Shown one piece after another: positions 7,570 through 17,800 of a stretch of DNA of 23,656 nt. The stretch is taken from the IMG/VR virus record IMGVR_UViG_3300025759_000707, positions 1 through 23,656 of that record. One strand, 5' to 3'. The position numbers and the translations under genes were made by a program. Each line of letters starts with the position of its first letter. Positions within the stretch are counted from its first letter, which is position 1. A model generated the notes under the pieces. It was not told the DNA's origin. It worked only from the letters and a program-made list of their open reading frames with translations, and searched no databases. Source of the DNA: a virus.

Positions 7570-9148
7570 GTTTAAAAGGCTAACAAGGGGTCTTAAGCTT
7601 CTTTTCTCTCATGTGTTTACGCCTATTTCTAGCGTGCTTCAGTTGCTAACTACTGATGGTGTCAATGCAGATGACTATGAAAAGGAATACGGAACCTTTA
7701 GGGTTAACATTAATATTCCTTATGTGAATAAGTTTACCAAGCTAAAAGACTCTGATCGCTACAGCACGATTACTGTTCCTTTTATCCTGCCTGCTTTTCA
7801 GGAAGTTTTTGATTCAGATAACTCTGAGATCAATGACTATGAACTCATTGAGGTTTCGATCAGCCACGATACTAGGGGCGAAGCAAGCCGGCTAAATGGC
7901 ATCAGAAAAGATAACACTGTTAACGAAGAAGGTACTCAAATCCACGGAGAAGGTAATGCTTACACTCTCCATCTAATGGAAAAAGAGTTAGACACAGCAA
8001 CCATTGATGGAACTGCCGCACAGAACGAAGTTTTTAAACTTCATGTCCCTGAAATAGCTTTGCTTGATACTTTCAATAGAGCAAACCCCTATGTGCAAAC
8101 AGGTATTTCTGCTCAGATTCGTCATGATAGATCTTATCTTATTGAGTTTGTTCCCGAGAAAAATGAGCAGCCATTTTTCTCTGTAACTGTTAGTCTTAAG
8201 CTTAAGCATAAGTTAACCTTTAGAGATATTGGATCTGACATCCAAAACATTCCTGCGCATAACGGGGCGTTTAATAACACAACTGTTACAGCGGTAACAC
8301 CTGCAAGCAATGCGGTTATATCTGCTGATAATGCTGCTGGTGTTAATACTAACATGGAAACAGTAGATGCAATTATTGATCGTGGTTTAGCTGGCGGATA
8401 CAACAGAGATGGAAGCAGGCGCTACAAACAAAACCTAAGGTCAGATGCTGGCTATGATGTAATTGCTGTTCCAATGTTTGGTAGCTGGTCTGTTGTTGAG
8501 CCTGCTTCAACAATTCCTATTGGCAGTAGCGCTTCTGAGGTAGCTGCTCTTGCTGGGGATTTGCCATGGTCTGCAAACGCTGTTGGTGGTCTTGATTCTA
8601 TGGATCGAGCAATTATCCCGCTTCAATATCCAATGACCATCCATCATGTGTTAATCGCAGTAAACTATACCAATCCTGATCGAACACTAGTGTCGGCAAG
8701 GCCAACTCAAGCAACGTTTAAAAACGAGGTAGGCGTCGGGCTTTTGCAGGGAATCAGAGCGGAAGACTTTGCGATTCAGCAAGTAGCCTACAATGAATGG
8801 CTACCTGCTGATTTGGTCCCCGCTAATCTAGTAGACCAATTTGCTTCAGGCGACAGCACGAAGCCGTCTACTACTTATCTTTGGGACGTGCTTCCTTGTC
8901 CGCTCGTTGGCACTGGAGGCAAAGGTTATAAAGCTCAAGGGCATCCTGTCTATGCTGCCAAGGGTCAAACGGGCACAACAGCAAGAAGCAATATTGCAGG
9001 CGGAGCACCCGCAACAGCGGGCTGTGAACAAGCACTAGATATTCGTTGGAAGATTTCAGATACTGGAAACCCAACAACGATCAATGGGTCTGTTGTTGGC
9101 TGGCCTGGTCATTGGGTTTATATCATTGGTAAGAAACATTTGATTTGA
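7562..9148 (+). CDS. unrecognised virion-type protein (528 aa)
   Basis: I do not recognise this family. ATG lies 8 bases inside the end of the previous gene. Residues 1-30 are basic and hydrophobic (FKRLTRGLKLLFSHVF), which could be an anchoring helix. The rest is strand-rich with Asn/Asp turns (YGTFRVNINIPYVNKF near 42, FFSVTVSLKLKHKL near 205). The C-terminal half (about 270-520) is Gly/Ala/Thr-rich and closes with VVGWPGHWVYIIGKKHLI. It is probably a tail-fibre or decoration protein working with the preceding 311-residue protein. A capsid role cannot be excluded, because no capsid gene is recognisable in the window. Confidence 0.6.
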   Translation: MAKFKRLTRGLKLLFSHVFTPISSVLQLLTTDGVNADDYEKEYGTFRVNINIPYVNKFTKLKDSDRYSTITVPFILPAFQEVFDSDNSEINDYELIEVSISHDTRGEASRLNGIRKDNTVNEEGTQIHGEGNAYTLHLMEKELDTATIDGTAAQNEVFKLHVPEIALLDTFNRANPYVQTGISAQIRHDRSYLIEFVPEKNEQPFFSVTVSLKLKHKLTFRDIGSDIQNIPAHNGAFNNTTVTAVTPASNAVISADNAAGVNTNMETVDAIIDRGLAGGYNRDGSRRYKQNLRSDAGYDVIAVPMFGSWSVVEPASTIPIGSSASEVAALAGDLPWSANAVGGLDSMDRAIIPLQYPMTIHHVLIAVNYTNPDRTLVSARPTQATFKNEVGVGLLQGIRAEDFAIQQVAYNEWLPADLVPANLVDQFASGDSTKPSTTYLWDVLPCPLVGTGGKGYKAQGHPVYAAKGQTGTTARSNIAGGAPATAGCEQALDIRWKISDTGNPTTINGSVVGWPGHWVYIIGKKHLI

Positions 9149-9156
9149 GGTGAATT

Positions 9157-9741
9157 ATGGCAACGATGGCAGACACAGCTTTCCAACGAAGATCAGCAGC
9201 AAGGAAACGCGGCAAAGCTGCAACCGAGGCTAGGGTTGGAGTAGCAGAAGATACGCTAGGTCGATTTGATGAGAGCGCTGAAGACCGGCAACGGAACATT
9301 AGATACGGTTCGGCCAGGGGGTTTGCAGCAGCAAACCCACAGGGCCGAATCGCTTCGGGCGGCGGGTTCATGGGCGCTGCTTCTCAGGCATCTCTTGACG
9401 CTGAAATGGCTGGAATTCGACAGCAGCAACAAGATGATCGAGAGCGCGCAGGCTTAGCCATGGGCGTTGTAGAGGCAGAGCAAAGCGCTGCTGAGTATGA
9501 TGCTCAATCAGGCAGCGATGAAGAGGATTACATCCAGGCTCTTGGTGACGCTGAAGATGCTATTGAGTTAGCTATTCGAGAAAACCGTGGCTGGGTAAAT
9601 GATAGTGAGTCAGCAATGGAAAGCGCTGTTCGAGCTGAGGCTGCAAAAATTAGAGGGCGGCACCCAGACGCTGCAAGAGAGCTTGAAAATAAATACCTTC
9701 GAGAAGGTGCTTCAGGCTACAAACAGATTCACAATAACTAG
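9157..9741 (+). CDS. small internal virion (ejection) protein, gp14-like by size and position
   Basis: 194 residues, against 196 for T7 gp14. ATG 9157 follows GAGGTGA (9147-9153). The N-terminus is Ala/Arg-rich and helical. A Gly/Ala segment at about residues 50-80 (ARGFAAANPQGRIASGGGFM) is followed by a long polar helix with QQQQ (near 90) and Ala/Glu heptads. This pattern is common in small podoviral ejection proteins that help build the channel across the envelope. It is first in a block of three genes of rising size (194, 704, 2835), as in T7 genes 14-15-16. The assignment is from order, length and composition. A strong hairpin lies within it at 9311-9347. Confidence 0.65.
   Translation: MATMADTAFQRRSAARKRGKAATEARVGVAEDTLGRFDESAEDRQRNIRYGSARGFAAANPQGRIASGGGFMGAASQASLDAEMAGIRQQQQDDRERAGLAMGVVEAEQSAAEYDAQSGSDEEDYIQALGDAEDAIELAIRENRGWVNDSESAMESAVRAEAAKIRGRHPDAARELENKYLREGASGYKQIHNN
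9311..9347 (+). promoter_or_regulatory. strong intragenic hairpin with AGCA loop
   Basis: GGGTTTGC (9319-9326) pairs with GCAAACCC (9331-9338) around loop AGCA. CGGCC (9311-9315) pairs with GGCCG (9343-9347) below a small internal loop. It lies about 155 bases into the gene for the 194-residue internal virion protein. Confidence 0.5.
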
Positions 9742-9750
9742 GATTAAACA

Positions 9751-11865
9751 ATGGCTAGGATTGTACCCGATTCAGTATTCCGTAGAGGCTCTCGTCAACG
9801 TGAATATAAGCGAGACGCTAAAAGCAGAACCCTGGATCAGTGGACATCTCCCGAGGGTGTAGCAACTGCCTGGAAGCTTACCGATAGTGTTGGCGGTGTA
9901 ATCAATGCTGCTGTCCAGGAAAAGAAGGGTCGCGATAAGATCCTCTCTGAGATGGATAGCACCGGGAAAATGATTCAGCTTAATCGCTTAGCAGAATCAC
10001 AAGGCACTCCTGAGAATGTATTAAAGTTACAGAATGCACTTGCTGAAGCTGGCTTTGACCTTCCTAAGTCTAGAAAACCTGATGGGTCTTTTGATGCTGC
10101 AATGGGTCCTGAAACAAGGGGCGCAATGGATCGATTTAAAGCCAGGCAAAAAGGCCGGCTTCGGATGGACCCCTCTCAGTTGTCTCAGTATGCAACTCTT
10201 CAGGATCGAGCCGGCGGTCGTCTCGATCGCCTTGTTAGTGGAGCGGGGAGCCTCGTCGGTCATGACGCTTCTGAGTTAGAATTTAAACGACAGCAAGCTG
10301 CGCAGTCTCGAGTTCAAGCATTACAAGATCAAGCACTAGCAGCTAACTCTGCTGCTCTTGGTTACGATATGGCTGCCGGAGCAGAGACAATGGCAGAACG
10401 AGAGGCGGCAACAAACATGTCGCTTAATGCTTTCGATAGGACGCGTGCTGCTACGTTAAGTGGCCAAGCTTCTAACCAGGGTCAGGCTGCTATCGCCCAA
10501 AACCTTCAGCGTTTATTCCCTGGTCGGGCGCCGCAAAAACGAGAGCCCCGCAAATACATGGGTCCTGGTCACAAAAAAGATAGAGTCAGAGAACCTCATC
10601 GTTTGTTCAATGCTGTTCATGGCGGCAAAACCAATCAAGGTCTTAATAGGATAGCATCACTTAAGCGAAACCCTAAGGATGCAAACTACGTTACACCACT
10701 AACCGCTGATGATGTAAGATCTACAAAGATTCCAGATGGCACGCTCGCTCTTACGCCAACAAAAGAACAAAAAGACAGAATGAAGCTGGGCGACGCAGCT
10801 AGAGTGGAAGTTCTGGGAGAGCTAATCAACGGCTACCAACAGTCAATGGCACTAGCAAAACACCCAATGCTTGATACAGCAATTAGGCTTATGGCTAAGT
10901 CGCAAAGAAACCTAACAATAGCACAGCAAAGATCTGCTTATGCTACTGTTGATGATGAGCTTTTCCGGGCTGCTGTGGGTGATCCCTTTGCAGCGTTGAT
11001 GGCTTCTGGTGCTCCTCCCGGAGCGATCCTTGAGCAGTTGAAAAATAATGCTTCTATGCTTGAATCCATGGAGTCTTATAATGACTCAAGTGTTCCCGCA
11101 CAGACTGTACTACCGGTTCAGGATGAGCCTGAAAAGATTGATCCTCTTGAGCCAGACCAAAAAGAATCAGGAATGCAGCAGGATCAAAAAGAACCCGCTA
11201 GTCTTGAAGACGAAGTAGCTAACGCTAAAGATTCACCCCTTAGTATTGGTGATCTTTTTAATAAGCTTAAAGACGCTGCATCAGCACCAACTGAACCAAC
11301 TGAAAAAGTTAAAGCTGTGCCGGCTGTGCCAGCTAAACCAAAAAGGGGAAGCGCTGAGCACGCTGCTGGCTTAAAACCTTATGACCGAGGCACAAGAAGC
11401 AAAAGACAGATCGAAGAAGATAAGAAGAAAAAAGCAGCCAGGAAAAAACGAAGAGCAAATCGAGGCCCATTGGTTCTTGAGGGCGACAACCAAACTAGAG
11501 AACAAAAACTAGAAGCTCAGAGCAGAAGGCTCGCAGCGCAAGGTCAACCTAAAGCAGGTAGCACCCGTGCTCGTGGTGTTGCTCCTGCTGAACAAGAGCG
11601 TGCTAGTGGTTCAGCAGCCGAGCGCAAAGCTCGGACTGCTGAAGCAAACAAATCAAGCAAAGCTGTTAACCGCAGAAAAGAAGTAGCTAAACAAGTTAGA
11701 TCTTTAATGGGCAGACTTCCTAAGACAACCTTTAATCCTAGAACAAAAGCAGGCCGAGGAAAGATTAGAGAATTTAAAGTCTGGGCAACAAAGACTTTAA
11801 TGGCAAACGACAACGCAGAAACATTTAAGAAAGTTAAAACCGCTGCCAGCAAAGGACAGTTCTAA
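9751..11865 (+). CDS. internal virion (ejection) protein with a peptidoglycan-binding-like segment, gp15-like by position
   Basis: 704 residues (T7 gp15 is 747). ATG 9751 lies behind TAGGATT (9739-9745). Residues about 88-132 resemble the PG_binding_1 three-helix fold: LQNALAEAGFDLP, then DGSFDAAMGPETRGAMDRFK, matching the family pattern LQ..L...G....DG.FG..T..A...FQ. Residues about 165-260 are a Gln/Ala-rich helical region. From about 455 onward the protein is charged and low-complexity, with Pro/Thr/Lys-rich linkers and a very basic patch near 550-575 (KKKKAARKKRRANRG). Peptidoglycan binding would suit a protein that crosses the cell wall during DNA entry; that role is inference. It abuts the next gene with TAA-ATG. 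Confidence 0.7.
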   Translation: MARIVPDSVFRRGSRQREYKRDAKSRTLDQWTSPEGVATAWKLTDSVGGVINAAVQEKKGRDKILSEMDSTGKMIQLNRLAESQGTPENVLKLQNALAEAGFDLPKSRKPDGSFDAAMGPETRGAMDRFKARQKGRLRMDPSQLSQYATLQDRAGGRLDRLVSGAGSLVGHDASELEFKRQQAAQSRVQALQDQALAANSAALGYDMAAGAETMAEREAATNMSLNAFDRTRAATLSGQASNQGQAAIAQNLQRLFPGRAPQKREPRKYMGPGHKKDRVREPHRLFNAVHGGKTNQGLNRIASLKRNPKDANYVTPLTADDVRSTKIPDGTLALTPTKEQKDRMKLGDAARVEVLGELINGYQQSMALAKHPMLDTAIRLMAKSQRNLTIAQQRSAYATVDDELFRAAVGDPFAALMASGAPPGAILEQLKNNASMLESMESYNDSSVPAQTVLPVQDEPEKIDPLEPDQKESGMQQDQKEPASLEDEVANAKDSPLSIGDLFNKLKDAASAPTEPTEKVKAVPAVPAKPKRGSAEHAAGLKPYDRGTRSKRQIEEDKKKKAARKKRRANRGPLVLEGDNQTREQKLEAQSRRLAAQGQPKAGSTRARGVAPAEQERASGSAAERKARTAEANKSSKAVNRRKEVAKQVRSLMGRLPKTTFNPRTKAGRGKIREFKVWATKTLMANDNAETFKKVKTAASKGQF

Positions 11866-14800
11866 ATGGGTTGGGGTGATCCAGGTGATCTAGAGCTTGA
11901 TGAAGATTCCTTTCGGACTACAAAGGCTATTGGCCGTGGCATACTTGCCGCTGGTGCATTTGCCGGAGCAGCCAATCCAATCTCGGGTCAAGCTGCTTAT
12001 GCGTACCGCCGAAACAAAAGAAAAAGAGCAAAGAACGAAGAAGTAGAGCGGATCAAAGAAAGCTTAAGGACTCACGCTGTTGAGGCTCAAGGAGATAAAT
12101 ATCTTCTCGATAACGGCTGGACCCAAGAAGACATTGCTAAGCTCAAGGTTGCTCGAGATGAGCACCTTGATAACATGCGCGTGCCCAGGACCGAGCGTGC
12201 CGCAAAGGCTGGCTACCCAGGAAGATTCAAAGAGCGGACACCTGAACGTAATCGTTTCATTAGCGGCTTTAATAATAACATTAAAATTTCTAATAAAGCT
12301 CGTGGCATCGGGGATTCAACCGATCTCAATCAGTACTCTTATGAGCCCCTTGTTGGGGATGCTGAAAACTCTAGGCCAAGTGACAACCCTTATTATGCTG
12401 CCTTGCTTGCAAACCGAGATGATGGGCAACCAGGGTTTTTTGAGCAGCAATTTTTAAACATAGAAGCAAATCAAGCAGGCCTAAGTGAAGAAGACCAGAA
12501 CCGATTAAAAAGCAGCTTAAGAAGCTACCGACAAGGCTACGTTGGTATTGCCGATCGCCATTCTGATTTTGAGTACAGCATGGAATCACCAATGGTGAGG
12601 AGTCATGTTGAGTTTGTAGAGGCTATTGAAGACATGAAGCTGCTTAATGAGCAGCGAGTTAGAGATGGCAAAGAGCCACTAGAGTTTGAAGATATTCTTT
12701 TTGGGCATGAAGCAGACATTTTAAGAGAAGGTATTCTTGCCGCAGCGATGGCTGCTATTGGCAAAGGAGAGCCTATTATTGATGCTCGGACTGGCGAGTC
12801 AATGGCCGAAGACTACCTTGGAACTGCTGAGTACTACGGAGAGTTGTTTGGTCTTCTGGGTACCGCCGGCATGGCTTCTGGTATGATCTCTGATCCAGGT
12901 GGTACAGCGCGATACAAACCCTCCATCCCTGCTTTGATTGCGCTTCCTCTTATGGTTAAATTTCTCGGTGGAAAGCTGGCTCCGGGGATAGCAGGCAGAA
13001 TTCAAACCCACATAGAAAAAGTGCCTGAAGGCAAGGTTGCTCGGTTCATTGCCCCGATAACTGATACCGCTAATAGAGCAGTAAAAATTATCCCTGAACC
13101 TGTAAGGGATCTTAATGCTAGGCTCCGCCCTAAAAGGCGGACGCCGGGCGGAGTAGAAAAAGGAGCTAAAGCTGTTGAGGATGCTTATGCAAAAGCAGGC
13201 AAGGAAGGCTTGCTCGAGCTTATTGAAAAGCCGTTGCCTGGTCAGGTTGTTAGCTACAAGAAGCGCGAAGCCTTAGGCAATGTCGCCATGTGGTACCTTA
13301 AGGGTAGCCTGCTTGGCATTCCTGAGATTGCAGGTATCCCGATAATTGGTCAGCTAAGGAATGCTCTTCGTGCTGTTCCTGGTTTAGAATCTAGAATCTT
13401 TAAGACGCTAGAAGAAAGCTTTTCAACCGAAGAGGGTTTTGCAAACAGGGAGCTTTTAGAAAAGGCAAGGGAAGCAGCAGAGAACCCTAAGCGAGTAGAC
13501 GAGTTGCTTGCTGGTTTAGTTGAGTCCGTTAAGGAAGAGTACGGAGTAGAGGTTAGCGATCCTCTTTCTGATGGAATGAGAGACGGCTCATCAAAACTTC
13601 CTGATGTTGTAGCAAAAGAAAAAGAAATATCAGGCGAAGTTGTTATTGGAAGTGATACATCTAGAGATGTTCAGGCACCTGATTTAATTCTTGATGTTGA
13701 TGAAGCTGCCGGTCCTGAGGCGCAAGCTGCTAAAGCTGCGCCTAAACCAAAAGCAAAACCAGACAGCAAAGAGTTTCAAGATCTAGAAGCTTCGTGGGAT
13801 AAGCCTAAGCAGCAAGCTGAAGAAGCTAAACCTGAAATCAAAGGCCCCTTAGCCGATCTAAACGATCGTATTGAAAATCTAAATCGTCAAATTGAAGAAG
13901 GCTTTCCGGTCAAAGAAGCTGAAAAAACTAAGCCTGAGACCCAACCCGTTAAGCCTAAGGACCCCACTCGTCGAGGCCAGGCTACAATTCCTACCTGGAA
14001 AGAACTTCAAGCAGCCAAAGAGCGCTACAGCAAAAGCCCGTCTAAGAAAAATAAAGACCTATTAGATAAAGCTACTAGAAAATGGGAGCGAGCAGGAAAG
14101 CCTGAGCCCAGAGCCGTAGTCGAAGACAGGGAAAAACTCCCAGAGCCAACAGACCTCGAGCAAGATTCTTATACAGTCGATATTGGTATTGGCAGTAAGG
14201 TAGAAGAAGTTGTTGTTGTTACGCCGGAACAGGCAGCTAGAGATGCTCGCATTGCTAATGCTGAGCTTAATGTTACTGGGATTAGAAAGGCTTATTCAAG
14301 CCTTGGTGACGAGATTCCTGCTGGTCTAATTGAAAGCATTAGAAGCTCAGATCTTGAGCCGTCTACAATTAGAGACTTAATTAAAACCGGGGAGCCTGAC
14401 CCCTTTGTTCGTGATGCTATCGCTGATGCAGTCATGTTTGAAAAAGAAGGCCAGGTTAATTCAGCGCAAATCAAGACCCTTAAGAGATTACAGAAAAGAT
14501 ATAAGAAACTTATCTTAAAGGGCGAGGGTATGGATACAGTCCTTCAATCACTCACCCCTAAGGGTGAGTTGATTGAAGGCTCTAAACTGTTCAAGCGAGT
14601 TAACCAGGACGAAGGCTTCCAAGGGAAGAGCGGAGCAGTACGCCGACCCCTTAAGAGCGATCAGATTAGGGAGCGTGACGCTGACCTGGAACCCGGTACA
14701 AGTGCCATGGTAATTGCTGAGCCTAAGTTTACTGGCTCAGGAAAAATTGCGGCAGGTGTTCCTGAGATGCAGGACACTCAGGGTAAAAGCAGAAAAGAAA

Positions 14801-17800
14801 TTCAAGAGAATAAAAAGGCTTATCAGTTTGAGCAAGAGCGGAAAGCTGGGCTTACAACAAACGATAAGGCGAGAGAAGCTTTTCAAAAGCTCCCCCTTAA
14901 ACAACGAGCCAACAAAAGAAAACAAGCCAGATCAGATCTACAAGCACTAAAGCCTGATGATCTTAAAAACATGGAAGAATCATCTATAGCAAAACCGCTT
15001 AAGGATTTGAGCCTTAAAGAGCTTAAAGAAGTTGTTAAGCAGCATGCGCCAGAGATTAATAATAAGCCCGGCAACGAAAGAAACTCAAAAGCAAAACTTG
15101 TTAGACTTTTAGGCCATAGCGGGCGAGCTGCCTATCTAGCTGCAACTGATATTGTTGCGGGGCAAAGAGCTACGGAATTTTGGCGGCTATTAAACCAAGC
15201 AAAAGAATCTGTTGCGAGCGTAAAAAGAGGGAACCTTAAATCTAGAAGAGTCTTACAGAATATCTTTAAAGAAACTGTTGGATCAGGATTGCCTAACTCT
15301 TTAGTTCAGGCTGTCTTAAATGAAATCCAACCTAGCATTGAACAAAGCCCGTTAAGAACGCAGGCCGGACAACCCTACCAAAGTCTTGGCTCGCATATTC
15401 CTGACTACCCCTTTCCTGATCTTGTTCAGGAAATTGAAGCAGGCAAAAGGGGTGTGGTAACAACCACGGCTGTTGCTGGCAAAGTGAGTCGCCCTCTTAA
15501 AATTAAAGTTAGAGATGAGATCGGAGCTATCTTTCAGAGCTACGAGTCAGCACTTTCAAAGCTTAGAAGCAAACCGGATGAGTACGCAGGAAAAGCAAAT
15601 GAAGTTTTAGAGCGCGTCCGTGATGAGCTTAAAGAATTAAAAGCTGATTTAGATGCTGCTACAAGAGGCGCTAAGGGTGTTGTTAGTGGAAACTTTACTC
15701 GAGGTTTAAACAAGTGGGTTAAGTCTTCTTACTTTGGCGAAGTTGAAGTGCTTAGAAGAAAGAGGGTTGAGAACTTCCAGAAAGATAATCCTAATATTAA
15801 TGTCCTTGATACTGATGGGACTCAGGCGGATGTCTTTAAGCAAATTATTGAAGAGGTTTCTGTTGGAGTACAGAAACTAGAAGACACAATTGCTTTAACT
15901 CCCAACACTCAACTTAACAAAATAGTTAGAGCCGTTTCCAGTGAAGCGTACGGAAAGCCTCAGAAGACTGTATCTCCTAAAGTTAAAGCTGTGCTTAAAG
16001 AACTTGGCCCAATGGATACAGTTGTTCCTTTTGAGAGGCTTGATGAAATAAGCAAAAGCCTAGATCAAAGAGATTTATCTGCTAATGAAATCTCAGCTCT
16101 TCGCCGAAACATTAATAACCGTCGAGCTATCTCTGCCCCTGATCAGCCAGTGCAAAATGCTGGAGCTACGGTGCCAGTCACTCCTGAGCAGATCCGTGAA
16201 GTCAGACAAACCAAACCTCTTAACAATGACGTTGAAGCAATTGAAGTTGGCAAGGACACTCCGAGCGAAACCGTTTCTCAATTCGTAGAAAAAGTTCGCG
16301 AGCCAGAGGTAAGAGACCTAGGTGCAGAGTTTGCTGCGCAAGTAAAAAGCGACAGGGTTGCACCTCCTCGTTTGCCTGAAGAGCTTAAGCCCAAGGCAGA
16401 TGAAGCACCTGAGTCTAAGCCAGCAGCTAAGCCCACTCTTGGTGAGGTCTTTAATTTCCTGGATGAAACAGAACCTACTGCTAAACCTGAGCCCACTGCT
16501 AAGCCTGAGCCTGCTGCTAAGGCAGAAGCCGAGGTTCCTGATTACGGTGGCAAAGAAGGCTTTAAACCTAAGGACAATGAATTAAAACCTGACCCACGCC
16601 CAGTCAGAGAAATGGTAATGGATACCACTGAGTGGGATGCTCACCATAAAAAATATTCTGATATTCAGGCAAGGCGCGAGCTAACAAAATCAGAGCAAGA
16701 CTTCTTTGATTCAGAGAACGCTCGCTTTAGCGATGAATACTGGGAAGGTATAGTCTCGGAGCCAGCACCCCCGCCTAAGACTCTTGTCGATGAACTTGTA
16801 GAACAAGGCGAAAGAGAACGAGCGGGACTTAAGGCTGAAGAAGCAGAGCTTGCTGATATGGTTCAGCGCTCTAAAGAAATGAAGGATGCTTCAATCCCTG
16901 AAAGGATTGAAGCAGGCCTTCCCCCTGTGCATCCTAAATTTAGTGGAGAACAGAAAGCTAAGACTCCGGAAAGTACCGAGAAGACAGGGCCAAAAAGAAC
17001 CCCGCTTCCGCAAGTTGTAATTGAGCCTCCGCCTATGACTCGCCGTATGTGGAGCGCAATCTCTCGTGTTGTAACAAAGTTTGAGGGCAAGAAAATTGGC
17101 TTAAGCGAGCGAGAAACATCTGCTTGGAAAGCTGGCATTTATGAGATCTTAAGCAACGGAAGATCCCTGCTCGCATCAGACGCAATGAGGTTTACTGTTC
17201 GCAATAAACTAGCAAATTTAATTGCTTTAAAATTGCCTGAAAGCTTTGGCGGAAAAGCTAATGCTAAAAACTTTGAAGCATTAAAGAGTGCCATAGATCA
17301 CTACCTTAATAAGTTTAAGGTTCCGTTTATTGGGTCTGACAACATTGCGTCTTGGATAGAAGGCGACGCAAAGAACACCCTATTATCAGAGGCAAGAATT
17401 CTTAGGCAGGTTCCAGGTAAGCTTAGGATCCTAGGAGACGCAGAGACAATCCTTGGTGAGTTCTCTGTTGATGAAGCAATCAAAGCTGCCATTGTAGATC
17501 TTGAGGGCTCTAAGGGGGCTATGGATGCTATAGCAATGGAAGCGCTAGAGCAGGTTAACACCAACGTTGCTGGCATTGCTAAGGGCAGATCAATTGGCCG
17601 ATCTATTATTAATGATCTAAACAGGCGCAACGTAGGAGAGACGCAGACAGGCACTCAGAACTTGAGCCGCCTTGCTCTTTCTCATCTTGTTGCTCGTGAA
17701 GCTGAGCCACTCGGCTTGCCTAATCGTGTGGTTAACCGAGAAGGTAAAACTGTTAAGGTTACACCTACAGAGCTTATTGATGGATCAGTAGAAAAGAATG

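Noticed and set aside
17424-17433. 10-base palindrome TAGGATCCTA
   Set aside because: Short, inside coding sequence, with no second copy noticed and no loop; expected by chance in a window of this size.
16863-17654. Long minus-strand open frames opposite the giant gene (also 11544-11852, 1966-2322 and others)
   Set aside because: They mirror the codon pattern of the + strand gene, lack ribosome sites and have no recognisable domains.
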